Assembly: GCA_007378955.1 (NCBI GenBank) | Contig: VMGY01000010.1 | Coordinates: forward strand, 1-40,023 | From: Parcubacteria group bacterium Athens0714_12 | GTDB taxonomy: Bacteria > Patescibacteriota > Patescibacteriia > UBA2591 > VMGY01 | Length of the DNA stretch: 40,023 bases | Reading direction: 5' to 3' | In this document: one piece after another, positions 14,532-22,052 of the stretch | Position numbering within the stretch: position 1 is the stretch's first letter | Layout: the number at the start of each line of letters is the position of its first letter | Translations under genes and position numbers: made by a program | Notes under the pieces: generated by a model | What the model was told of the DNA's origin: nothing | Databases searched by the model: none | The model's input: the letters and a program-made list of their open reading frames with translations, nothing else

Positions 14532-15815
14532 TTACGGAATCAATCTTTTAACGTCTCGTGGAAATAAAATTGCTTCTTTAATACTATTGAGCTCTAGAAT
14601 TTTTTGTATTAAGCGCTCTGATCCCATGCCCCAGCCCCCATGTGGTGGTAGGGCATATTTGAAGGTATCTAAATAGAATTCCATTCCATCAGGTTTAATT
14701 TTTTTCTTTTCCATATTCTCAATTAATTGTTTATATATATGTATTCTTTGACCACCAGTAACTATTTCCAATCCTTTAAATAATAGATCAAATCCGCAGG
14801 TTTCTTCCGGGTTTTCTTCACTTGGCATTGTGTAAAAGGGTTTTTCAGACCAAGGATAGTGAGTGATAAAGATAAAATCCGAATTAAATTTTTCCCTAGC
14901 ATATTTTCCTGCCAACCTCTCTCCTTCAGGGTCAATATCAGTATTTTCTGGGATGGTATAATTATATTTTTCCTTGATTATTTTTTTTATCTCTACTAAT
15001 TTAACGCACGGAATTTGATCTGGCACCCCTGAGATTTTTATATTATACATATCCAAATACGGTTTCCCCTCTTTTTCTATTATTAAAAACATTTTCTTCA
15101 CTACACGGTTTAGCATGTTAATAATATCATAAAAATTTTTAATAAAACCCATTTCCGCATCTAAGCTTACATATTCATTTACATGCCTCGTGGTAAAATG
15201 CGGTTCCGCCCTGAAAGCAGATCCTATTTCAAAAACTCTCTCAAATACGCCAACCATAATTTGTTTGTAGAATTGGGGACTCTGAGCTAAAGTAGCCTCT
15301 TTATCAAAATATTTTATTTTAAAGAAATTTGCTCCTCCTTCTGTGGCAGCGCCTAATATTTTAGAAGTTTTAATTTCAGTAAATCCTTCTTCTCTCATTA
15401 CGGTTTCATAGCCCTTCAAAAGAATATCATATAGTTTAAATATTGCCTGAACCTTTGGATGTCTTAAAGAAAGTGTGCGGTGATCAAGGAGAGTTGGTAA
15501 ATTCAAATTTAAATCATTTTTTGCTAAATCAAAGGGAATATCTTCTGTTATGTTTGAAACAATCTCTAATTTTTCTCCTTGTATCTCAAAACCGTATTTT
15601 GATCTAGGTTCTTTTTTGGCTATTCCTTCTATGGCCACTGCCTCGCCGGTTTTTGTCCCTATATTTTTGCTAAAAACAACCTGTATCGTGCCGGTGTAGT
15701 CTTGGACTATCAAAAATACAATATTCCCTAGATTTCTCATATTTAAAACCCGGCCTTTTATTAAAACTTTTTTACCGTCGTTTTCTTGGATTTGGTTGAT
15801 TAATATTCTTTCCAT
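14532..15815 (-). CDS. aspS: Aspartyl-tRNA synthetase, archaeal/eukaryotic type
   Basis: Charges tRNA with aspartate. At 427 aa it matches the archaeal AspRS length, lacking the bacterial GAD insertion. The OB-fold comes first (KKVLIKGRVLNMRNLGNIVFL, residues 14-34), then motif 1 region EIKTSKILGAATEGGANFF, LAQSPQFYKQIM, motif 2 as EIGSAFRAEPHFTTRHVNEY near 195, and motif 3 as PPHGGWGMGSERLIQ near 395. The sequence resembles Thermococcus AspRS closely throughout. A TATAAT lies 21 bases upstream of the start at 15842-15837 (minus strand). It converges on the truncated bacterial aspS and the RAYT element. Whether it is discriminating, or also makes Asp-tRNA-Asn for GatCAB, is not decided by what I can see. 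Confidence 0.94.
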   Translation of the reverse strand: MERILINQIQENDGKKVLIKGRVLNMRNLGNIVFLIVQDYTGTIQVVFSKNIGTKTGEAVAIEGIAKKEPRSKYGFEIQGEKLEIVSNITEDIPFDLAKNDLNLNLPTLLDHRTLSLRHPKVQAIFKLYDILLKGYETVMREEGFTEIKTSKILGAATEGGANFFKIKYFDKEATLAQSPQFYKQIMVGVFERVFEIGSAFRAEPHFTTRHVNEYVSLDAEMGFIKNFYDIINMLNRVVKKMFLIIEKEGKPYLDMYNIKISGVPDQIPCVKLVEIKKIIKEKYNYTIPENTDIDPEGERLAGKYAREKFNSDFIFITHYPWSEKPFYTMPSEENPEETCGFDLLFKGLEIVTGGQRIHIYKQLIENMEKKKIKPDGMEFYLDTFKYALPPHGGWGMGSERLIQKILELNSIKEAILFPRDVKRLIP

Positions 15816-15836
15816 AATTTTGATTAAAATGTTTTT

Positions 15837-15842
15837 ATTATA
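15837..15842 (-). promoter_or_regulatory. -10 box (TATAAT) for archaeal-type aspS
   Basis: On the minus strand TATAAT, preceded by TGATAC, ends 21 bases before the ATG at 15815. The leader would be about 14 nt, with no Shine-Dalgarno. Confidence 0.5.
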
Positions 15843-15896
15843 GTATCATTTTTTGCGTATTAAGAAAAGTGAGGTCTTACTGAAATAGTATTTTTA

Positions 15897-15905
15897 TGAT
15901 ATAAT
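15897..15905 (+). promoter_or_regulatory. Extended -10 promoter (TGATATAAT) upstream of the second radical SAM gene
   Basis: TTTATGATATAAT is the same string found before the GH1 gene (27901) and the nnrD-like gene (33852). It is followed by ATGTATAGAC, an eight-codon ORF starting six bases after the box, then a 33-codon ORF at 15940 and the radical SAM gene at 16054. Confidence 0.6.
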
Positions 15906-15939
15906 TTTTTATGTATAGACATGCTCGGGGTATTTGAAT

Positions 15940-16041
15940 ATGGCGTGTCGCCCCCCATGGGATTACGGATTAATGGCAATTTATAAGAGAGAATCTAAAA
16001 AAATAATTGCACATAAAAATAGAAAAGCCGAAGATTATTGA
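15940..16041 (+). CDS. Candidate 33-aa small ORF upstream of a radical SAM gene (speculative)
   Basis: An ATG-to-TGA ORF beginning MACRPPWDYGLM and continuing as a Lys/Arg-rich tail (YKRESKKIIAHKNRK). It lies between a strong extended -10 promoter and the radical SAM start, 12 bases before it. It holds Cys, Trp and Tyr near its N-terminus, and a basic second half. It could be a small peptide, a leader ORF or chance. There is no Shine-Dalgarno and I recognise no family. Confidence 0.25.
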   Translation: MACRPPWDYGLMAIYKRESKKIIAHKNRKAEDY

Positions 16042-16053
16042 TTTACTAAATCT

Positions 16054-17133
16054 ATGGAAAATTTAAAGATTAAAAATGTTGATAAAGTTTCTAGTCAGGA
16101 GCTTTTTAGGTTGATTGTTTTAGTTCATGGTTTAGCCTTATCTGATAATAGTGGTATTAGTATCCCCAAGAAGGGGGACGCCCTTCCTCGTCTTGAACTA
16201 TTAATTGGAAGCGGGGGAAACAGAAGACACACCACAGGACGAGTTAATATAAAAAGCCCCATTGTTTTTAATAAAAATTTTCTTATAGGAATAATTAATT
16301 CAAAGAAAGTGGAAGTTCCTACAATAAAGCACGAGAGTTTTATCGGAGACACTAATAATTTTACTTTTTCTCCGGTGAGAGTAAATGGTCCGAGTTTGGT
16401 ATTAGATTGGCGAGTATTTTGTTGTTATAAATGCAAATTTTGTTTTAAGGAGGCAGATTGGGAGATGAGGCGCATTAATGCTATTATTTCAAAATCTCCA
16501 GAAGAGAATCTTCGCGAAATTTTAGACTATCTCGAAAAGAATGCCAAATCCCTTTATCAATATAAAACAATATGGTTGTGTACAGGAAGTAATTCTGCTC
16601 CAGAAAGGGAAATAGATGAACACGCTACTTTAATTAAGAAACTTCGAGAGATAGGATTCAAGAATGGAATTTTTATAAGTATGGTTATTCCTAAAAATAT
16701 ACTTCACGACCATAAAAAAAGAATGGAGACTTTCCGTTATTTAAAGAAAATAGGACTGGATAGGTTTAATTCAGGAATGGAATTAGTAAGTCCTCATTTT
16801 AGGAGAAAATATATTACAGGCTATAAAGGATCGTTAACCGTGGAAGATTATTATAAAGTTTTAGGAGATGCTACAACAATATTTGGCAAAAATGTTGGGT
16901 CTTGTGTTCTAATTGGTTTAGAACCTCACAAAAACAGCAGAGAGGGGCTGAGGATGCTTGCCGAAAAAGGCGTACAACTTGTACCCACTATTTATACTAG
17001 CTTTGTCAATTTCCAACTTAAAAACAAAATTTACGGCTCAATAGACGATTTTATAGAGACAAATCTCTGGTTTAAGAATTTGGTTGAAAAATATAATATG
17101 GAAATTTTTGAAAGTATTTTCGGGCTTATCTAA
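16054..17133 (+). CDS. Radical SAM protein of unknown specificity (359 aa)
   Basis: The cluster motif is present as FCCYKCKFCF near residue 124 (C-x3-C-x2-C), preceded by LVLDWRVF and followed by a long helix. Downstream TIM-barrel elements are TIWLCTGSNSAPEREIDEH, IFISMVIPKNI, LDRFNSGMELVSPHFRRKY and GKNVGSCVLIGLEPHKNSREGL, the last resembling the region after the core seen in biotin-synthase-like or B12-independent radical SAM enzymes. The first ~115 residues form a separate domain with GDALPRLELLIGSGG that I cannot place. No SPASM or B12 domain is visible. It is followed by a 21-codon ORF and a GNAT acetyltransferase, which may act in the same pathway. Function cannot be assigned from the sequence. 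Confidence 0.75.
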   Translation: MENLKIKNVDKVSSQELFRLIVLVHGLALSDNSGISIPKKGDALPRLELLIGSGGNRRHTTGRVNIKSPIVFNKNFLIGIINSKKVEVPTIKHESFIGDTNNFTFSPVRVNGPSLVLDWRVFCCYKCKFCFKEADWEMRRINAIISKSPEENLREILDYLEKNAKSLYQYKTIWLCTGSNSAPEREIDEHATLIKKLREIGFKNGIFISMVIPKNILHDHKKRMETFRYLKKIGLDRFNSGMELVSPHFRRKYITGYKGSLTVEDYYKVLGDATTIFGKNVGSCVLIGLEPHKNSREGLRMLAEKGVQLVPTIYTSFVNFQLKNKIYGSIDDFIETNLWFKNLVEKYNMEIFESIFGLI

Positions 17134-17134
17134 A

Positions 17135-17200
17135 ATGATGGGAGCGCCATCTGAATTAGACCCAAAACAATTAAAAGAATTAAATATAAAAGAAGTTTAG
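17135..17200 (+). CDS. Candidate 21-aa small ORF between radical SAM and GNAT genes (speculative)
   Basis: ATG at 17135 (second ATG 17138), one base after the radical SAM stop, to TAG at 17198. The peptide reads like the C-terminal tail of a larger protein (SELDPKQLKELNIKEV), so it may be the end of a neighbour displaced by a frameshift or deletion rather than an independent peptide. No Cys or aromatic residue is present. Confidence 0.25.
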   Translation: MMGAPSELDPKQLKELNIKEV

Positions 17201-17214
17201 AGTTTTGATTTAGT

Positions 17215-17739
17215 ATGAATTTTAAAAGTAATATTGTAAAAATTCGGACAATTTATATTTCTGATGCAAAAAAACTTTTGAAATTTTTTCATGATTTAGT
17301 GATATCTGATTCGGAACGCGTTGAGCGCTTAAAAGATGTTAAAAAAATAAATCTTCAAAAAGAAATTTATTGGATTAAGCATAGAAAAAGAGCGGAAAAA
17401 AATAAAGAAATGTTTATTTTTTGTTGTGAAGTTAATGGTAGAATTGTTGCCGAAGGTGAAATTGAAAGGGAAAAACGCTGGATAGAGAAGCATGTCGCGG
17501 AAATTCGCTTTGGTATTTTGCCAGGGTATGAAAAATTAGCCATAGAGATGATAAAACAGCTTATAAAAAAAGCGAAGGAAAATAAAATTAAGGTTTTAAT
17601 TTTTTTTCATCTCGCCACTCAAAAAACAGCACTATCTATAATGGGGAAATTGGGTTTTTCAAGGGTTGGGATTATAAAAAATTATTATAAACGAGACGGT
17701 CATTATATCAGCAGGGTATATATGGTAAAAAATTTCTAA
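17215..17739 (+). CDS. GNAT-family N-acetyltransferase (174 aa)
   Basis: Transfers acetyl from acetyl-CoA to an amine or N-terminus. The GNAT core is recognisable: VRTI-type first strand with DAKKLLKFFHDL helix, EVNGRIVAEGEIE strand, HVAEIRFGILPGYEKLAIEMIKQLIKKAKEN in the motif A position (the acetyl-CoA pyrophosphate loop is atypical, lacking a clear QxxGxG), and the C-terminal GKLGFSRVGIIKNYYKRDGHYISRVYM matching GF..eG......g...d...M of RimJ/RimL-like members. It lies 81 bp after the radical SAM gene and 10 bp before the HD gene, so it is likely co-transcribed with them. The substrate is unknown. Confidence 0.8.
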   Translation: MNFKSNIVKIRTIYISDAKKLLKFFHDLVISDSERVERLKDVKKINLQKEIYWIKHRKRAEKNKEMFIFCCEVNGRIVAEGEIEREKRWIEKHVAEIRFGILPGYEKLAIEMIKQLIKKAKENKIKVLIFFHLATQKTALSIMGKLGFSRVGIIKNYYKRDGHYISRVYMVKNF

Positions 17740-17749
17740 TTTATATTTT

Positions 17750-18406
17750 ATGTTAACTTATAGCCAAGTTAAAAAAAATCCGCAGGTTTTGGAATTTATT
17801 AAAGCGACAGAAATAGCGGCTGGAGAGTTAAGTTATACCGATCATGGCATAAGGCATGCTCAATTAGTTGCTGATAGAGCCAGAACTATTGCCATAGAAG
17901 TTGGCTTAAGCAAGAAAGAGCAGGAGTTATCGGCGATAGCCGGTTTTTGCCATGACATGGGGATGTTTTTAGGCAGAAGCGAACATCATTATTGGGGTTC
18001 TCTGGTTTTTAGCCAGATTTTTTTAGGAAAGATTCCGACTGACGATTTGGTCACGGTGATGCAGGCAATAGTTAATCACGATAAAGAAGGCGTGATAATT
18101 TTAAATAAAATTTCAGCAATTTTAATTTTGGCCGATAAGGCGGATGTGCATAAAAGCAGGGTCATAGAAAAAGATATGAAAAAAGTAAAAAAAGACATTC
18201 ATGATAGGGTGAATTACGCGGTTGAAGAAATTAGATTAAGCTTTAAAGATAATAATATCATTCTTAAATTGAAAGTTGACGATAAATTTGTTCCGGTAAT
18301 GGAATATTTTGAAATTTTTACGCCCAGAATGGCTTATTGCCGCAGCGCCGCTCAATATTTAGGTTATAAATTCGGCTTAGAAATAAATAATTTTAAATTA
18401 TTATAA
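17750..18406 (+). CDS. HD-domain phosphohydrolase (218 aa)
   Basis: Metal-dependent phosphohydrolase fold. The HD signature is visible as YTDHGIRHAQLV (first His), GFCHDMG (HD pair) and, after AIVNHDKE, ILADKADVHKSR (distal Asp). The remaining ~80 residues (VNYAVEEIRLSFKDNNIILKLKVDDKFVPVMEYFEIFTPRMAYCRSAAQYLGYKFGLEI) form a C-terminal domain known in archaeal and CPR HD proteins. Such enzymes cleave nucleotides or phosphoesters; nothing here defines the substrate. It begins 10 bp after the GNAT gene. Confidence 0.85.
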   Translation: MLTYSQVKKNPQVLEFIKATEIAAGELSYTDHGIRHAQLVADRARTIAIEVGLSKKEQELSAIAGFCHDMGMFLGRSEHHYWGSLVFSQIFLGKIPTDDLVTVMQAIVNHDKEGVIILNKISAILILADKADVHKSRVIEKDMKKVKKDIHDRVNYAVEEIRLSFKDNNIILKLKVDDKFVPVMEYFEIFTPRMAYCRSAAQYLGYKFGLEINNFKLL

Positions 18407-18412
18407 CACCCA

Positions 18413-18427
18413 GTGAAATAATTTCAC
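18413..18427. promoter_or_regulatory. Small hairpin before the winged-helix gene
   Basis: GTGAAAT-A-ATTTCAC is a perfect dyad 11 bases before the ATG at 18439. It may act as a weak terminator after the HD gene or affect translation of the next gene. There is no long T-run. Confidence 0.35.
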
Positions 18428-18438
18428 GGAATAAAAAA

Positions 18439-18732
18439 ATGTATTTATCCCAATTGCAAAAATATAGTTTATTGCAATGTTATTCCAGTAAAATCAAGGC
18501 ATATCCCAAAAAAGATTTGCTTAAATTTTATAATCATCAAAAAACAAAGCCGAAAGAAATTCAAAAAGTAATTACTAAAAGCGTCGAACGTTTAATTAAA
18601 AAAGAATTATTAGTCGGTTATGGCGAACATACTTCTCATAAATGGTATATCAAAGAGATAAGATTGACGCCAAAAGGTAGACGAATAGCTAAAAAGTTAA
18701 GAGGCGAACAGCAAAAATTGCCTTTAAAATAA
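18439..18732 (+). CDS. Small winged-helix-like protein (97 aa)
   Basis: I do not recognise a named family. The segment TKPKEIQKVITKSVERLIKKELLVGYGEH followed by WYIKEIRLTPKGRRIAKKL has the helix-helix-wing pattern of MarR/PadR-type winged helices, where a line such as LTPKGRRIA ends the wing. It is basic and lacks a ligand domain. A DNA-binding role is likely but unproven. It lies between the HD gene and the DUF2330 gene, with a hairpin just upstream. Confidence 0.6.
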   Translation: MYLSQLQKYSLLQCYSSKIKAYPKKDLLKFYNHQKTKPKEIQKVITKSVERLIKKELLVGYGEHTSHKWYIKEIRLTPKGRRIAKKLRGEQQKLPLK

Positions 18733-18760
18733 ATTTTAATTTTTAACTTTGAGGATAATT

Positions 18761-20215
18761 ATGAAAACACAAAAAAAAATTATTATCATCATGGCCTTGG
18801 CTATAATGCTGTCGCCATTTTTAACTAAAGCTGATGGCGGATTTTTTCCGTCTCCAAATTATTATGTTTATGAAACAGAACAAAAAGCGGTTATTTTTCA
18901 TGAAAAAGGGGTAGAAACTTTGATTATTTCAACTGCTTTTCAGGGCAACGCGAAAGATTTTGGATGGGTTATTCCAGTGCCCAATAGGCCGGACGTTGAT
19001 AAATCAAGCGATGAACTTTTTACTTCTTTGGCTAATTTAACTGCCCCTACGGGAGGGTATTATCCGCAAGAGATAGGGTTTGGCCTTACTGATTCAGTCA
19101 AGGCGCCGGGAGTAGATATTATAGAAACTAAAAAAGTAGAATATTATGATGTCACTGTTTTGAAAGCCAGTGAAAGCAATTCTTTGGTTGATTGGCTGAA
19201 AAAGAATAATTACCAATTTCCTGAAGAAGCGGCATATCTTTTTGATGATTATATTAAAAATAATTGGTATTTTGTAGCTGTTAGAATTGACGCGTCAAAT
19301 ATAGGTTCTAATATTGAACAACAATTAAAAACTGGCCACGCGGTACCTATAAAATTGGTTTTTAAATCTAAAAATATTGTTTATCCCATGAAAATTTCCG
19401 GCATTCAAAAATATTTTAAGCAATATCCTTATGAGATGGAAAACCCCTTTTTGGGCATAAATGAGAGCGAACAGGTTTTAATTGAAAGAATGCCGTCTCA
19501 ATATTATCCTTATCGCGATAATATTTCAGTTTTACTTTATATTTTTTCTGATCATAAAAAAGAATTGCCTAAATTTTCTACGCAATACGCCAGCTGGATA
19601 AAATCTAAAGAAATTGGCAGGTTGGCTACTGACAGCGTAGGAAACCCATGGATTAAGACAGGGGCAAAAAAATATTATTTAACCAAACTTTACGGTTCTA
19701 TGTCTGTGTCAGAAATGAATTATGATTTATTCCCCCGTAACGCGGAAAATAATAAGGCGGTTAATGCCGGTACCTCTGATTGGCAGAAAATTTTAATTAA
19801 TATTTTATTTTTTATATTTTATTTAACTATTTTTTCTTTATTAGCTATTTTATCGCCATTTGGTATGATTTTTATTGCCTCCACTTTGATTCAGTTTTTG
19901 AGCAAATTAAAAATCGCGCGTATTATAGCTTGGGTTTTTCAGATATTAATATTTATATTATCGGTTTTTGTAGGATTCTTTTGGTTAATTTTGGGAATGT
20001 CGGAAGAATTGAGTATTATAAATATTTATTCATATTCTTATTCCTATAAGCCGTATATTTTTATCGCTTTAGTTGTTGTTTATTTAATTTTTATTATAGT
20101 TATGCTGGGAACAATGTTATTTCAAATGGTTTTAAGGAAAAGAGAAAAAGAATTAAATAATAGTAAAAATATTAAACTTAAAGAGTCGAAAAAATTAAAA
20201 ATTAATAATTATTAA
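18761..20215 (+). CDS. DUF2330 family membrane protein (484 aa)
   Basis: The track begins at a TTG (18749); ATG 18761 is better, with GAGG seven bases ahead, and gives a clean signal peptide (MKTQKKIIIIMALAIMLSPFLTKADGG). The mature N-terminal domain carries the DUF2330 hallmarks: DGGFFPSPNYYVYETEQKAVIFHEKGVETLIISTAFQGNAKDFGWVIPVP, then WYFVAVRID and HAVPIKLVFKSKNIVYPMKIS. Three membrane segments follow near residues 350-460 (IFYLTIFSLLAILSPFGMIFIAS, WVFQILIFILSVFVGFFWLIL, IFIALVVVYLIFIIVML). The protein should sit in the membrane with DUF2330 outside. Function of the family is not known to me. Confidence 0.85.
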   Translation: MKTQKKIIIIMALAIMLSPFLTKADGGFFPSPNYYVYETEQKAVIFHEKGVETLIISTAFQGNAKDFGWVIPVPNRPDVDKSSDELFTSLANLTAPTGGYYPQEIGFGLTDSVKAPGVDIIETKKVEYYDVTVLKASESNSLVDWLKKNNYQFPEEAAYLFDDYIKNNWYFVAVRIDASNIGSNIEQQLKTGHAVPIKLVFKSKNIVYPMKISGIQKYFKQYPYEMENPFLGINESEQVLIERMPSQYYPYRDNISVLLYIFSDHKKELPKFSTQYASWIKSKEIGRLATDSVGNPWIKTGAKKYYLTKLYGSMSVSEMNYDLFPRNAENNKAVNAGTSDWQKILINILFFIFYLTIFSLLAILSPFGMIFIASTLIQFLSKLKIARIIAWVFQILIFILSVFVGFFWLILGMSEELSIINIYSYSYSYKPYIFIALVVVYLIFIIVMLGTMLFQMVLRKREKELNNSKNIKLKESKKLKINNY

Positions 20216-20219
20216 TATT

Positions 20220-20720
20220 ATGGCTATCCCTAAAAAAATTCAAAATTTTTTGGAAAAAAGTAAAGTTAAATACGAAACAATTACCCATAAAACCGTTTAT
20301 ACCGCTTATGATTTGGCCCAGACTTTGAAAACTAAATTGCAGGAAATTTCCAAAGCTTTAATCGTGAAAACGGAAAAAGGTTACACGATTGTTGTTTTGC
20401 CCGCTTCAATGATGCTTGATTTGAACAAATTAAAAAAGATTTTAAAGGCAAAAAAAATAGAAATTGCCAAAGAAGGAGTGATGAAAAAAATTTTTAAAAT
20501 TAAACCCGGCACTTTAATGCCTTTCGGCGCTTTGTATAAAACGCCTGTTTTAATGGAAAAAAGTTTGGCCAAGGCCAAAAATATTATCACTCACGCGGGC
20601 AGTTATACGGATTCAGTTAAAATAAAAATGGCTGATTTTTTAAAATTAGAAAATCCAACTCAGGGAATTTTTGGCAAAAAGAAAGAAATTAAAAAGAAAA
20701 AAGCGACAAAGAAGAAATAA
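20220..20720 (+). CDS. YbaK/EbsC-type aminoacyl-tRNA deacylase-like protein (166 aa)
   Basis: The protein has the YbaK/ProX fold: KIQNFLEKSKVKYETITHKTVYTAYDLAQTL, ISKALIVKTEKGYTIVVLPA (the conserved Lys of the deacylase site), then VMKKIFKIKPGTLMPFGALYKTPVLMEKSL, matching the family's G.v.Pfg pattern, and NIITHAGSYTDSVKIKMADFLKL. Members hydrolyse mischarged tRNAs such as Ala-tRNA-Pro or Cys-tRNA-Pro. Since the ProRS in this window lacks the bacterial editing insertion, a trans-editing partner would make sense, but this is inference. The Lys-rich C-terminal tail (KKKEIKKKKATKKK) is unusual and may bind RNA. Five bases follow DUF2330's stop. Confidence 0.85.
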   Translation: MAIPKKIQNFLEKSKVKYETITHKTVYTAYDLAQTLKTKLQEISKALIVKTEKGYTIVVLPASMMLDLNKLKKILKAKKIEIAKEGVMKKIFKIKPGTLMPFGALYKTPVLMEKSLAKAKNIITHAGSYTDSVKIKMADFLKLENPTQGIFGKKKEIKKKKATKKK

Positions 20721-20734
20721 TTGTTAAATTAGCT

Positions 20735-21433
20735 ATGTACGAAATAAAATTAGACCAATTTGAGGGGCCTTTGGATTTACTGCTTCATTTAATAGAAGGC
20801 CAAAAATTAGATATTACTCAAGTTTCTTTGTCTAAAATCGCTGACCAATATATAGAATATTTGGACCGGGCAAAAGATTTGAAACCAGAAGAATTAGCTG
20901 ATTTTTTAGTGATCGCGGCCAAATTGCTTTTAATTAAGTCGCGCGCTTTATTGCCGGTAAGGGGAGATGAAATAGAAAAAGAAGGCTTTGAGCTGGAGGC
21001 GCAATTAAGAATTTATAAAAAATACATAGAAATATCAAAAAAACTGCACAAAATAATTTTGAAAAAAAATTTTTCTTTTCCTCGGCAAAAAACTGTTTCC
21101 TTTTCCGCTTTCATCGCGCCGGAAAATATAGATAAAAATATTTTATTTAATGTATTCGCTAAAGTTTTAAAAAATTTAGAGCCATTGGTAAAAATACCAA
21201 AAGAAACTATCCGTAGAGTTTTTTCTTTAAAGGAAAAAATTAAAGAAATTCAAGCCGTAATTTTTCAAAACGCCAAGATTAAATTTAATCATTTAATTAA
21301 AGAAACTTCTTCAAAAATAGATATTATTATAAGTTTTTTGGCTTTATTGGAATTAGTTAAGCAGAGGGTTGTTGTTGTTGTCCAAGAAGAAAGCTTTGAA
21401 GAAATTACTATCAGCAGAAATGGAATTGAATGA
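20735..21433 (+). CDS. scpA: Segregation and condensation protein A
   Basis: Kleisin subunit that bridges SMC heads in the bacterial condensin, organising and segregating the chromosome. The N-terminal signature is clear: YEIKLDQFEGPLDLLLHLIEGQKLDITQVSLSKIADQYIEYL, then ADFLVIAAKLLLIKSRALLP. The C-terminal winged helix is IIISFLALLELVKQRVVVVVQEESFEEITI. Length is normal at 232 aa. It starts 14 bases after the YbaK-like gene and precedes scpB by 75 bases. Confidence 0.95.
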   Translation: MYEIKLDQFEGPLDLLLHLIEGQKLDITQVSLSKIADQYIEYLDRAKDLKPEELADFLVIAAKLLLIKSRALLPVRGDEIEKEGFELEAQLRIYKKYIEISKKLHKIILKKNFSFPRQKTVSFSAFIAPENIDKNILFNVFAKVLKNLEPLVKIPKETIRRVFSLKEKIKEIQAVIFQNAKIKFNHLIKETSSKIDIIISFLALLELVKQRVVVVVQEESFEEITISRNGIE

Positions 21434-21508
21434 GTGATTGAATAATAATCGCGATTCCGATATTGACAGCAGTGTCATTTATAAAAATAAGTTTGCATAT
21501 AAAATTTT

Positions 21509-22051
21509 ATGCCGCAAAATTTAAAATCAAGATTAGAAAGTTTATTGTTCATATCTTCCCAACCAATCTCCCTAAAGAGATTGGCCCATCTTTTAGAAGC
21601 GGGGGAGGATGACATAGAAAAGACAGCGCGAGAATTATTAGAAGAATATAAGTCGCAAAATAGAGGAATACAAATTACTGAAAATGGGAAAAAAATAGAA
21701 ATGGTCACTCATCCGGAAAATGCTAAGTTAGTTCAAAATTTTTTAAAAGAAGAATTAAGCGGCGAGTTAACGCCGGTTGGCTTGGAAACTTTAACTATTA
21801 TCGCTTATCGCGGCCCAATCAGCAAATTAGAATTGGAGCAAATAAGAGGAGTTAATTGCAGTCTAATTTTAAGAAATTTAATGATTAAAGGATTAATAGA
21901 AGAAGAGCGCGATGAAAAAATGATGGCCATAAAGTACAGAGCCACTCTTGATTTTATGCATTATCTGGGAATTAATAAAATTGAAGAGCTTCCTGATTAT
22001 CAAAATCTGCATAATCATGAGAATCTTGTTAAATTATTGGAGAAAGAATAG
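21509..22051 (+). CDS. scpB: Segregation and condensation protein B
   Basis: Winged-helix (kite) partner of ScpA in the SMC complex. LKSRLESLLFISSQPISLKRLAHLLEAGEDDIEKTARELLEEY is the first winged helix; LTPVGLETLTIIAYRGPISKLELEQIRGVNCSLILRNLMIKGLIEE is the conserved second one. It is 180 aa, as expected. It is followed after one base by the carboxypeptidase gene (TAG then T then ATG), implying coupling. Confidence 0.95.
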   Translation: MPQNLKSRLESLLFISSQPISLKRLAHLLEAGEDDIEKTARELLEEYKSQNRGIQITENGKKIEMVTHPENAKLVQNFLKEELSGELTPVGLETLTIIAYRGPISKLELEQIRGVNCSLILRNLMIKGLIEEERDEKMMAIKYRATLDFMHYLGINKIEELPDYQNLHNHENLVKLLEKE

Positions 22052-22052
22052 T

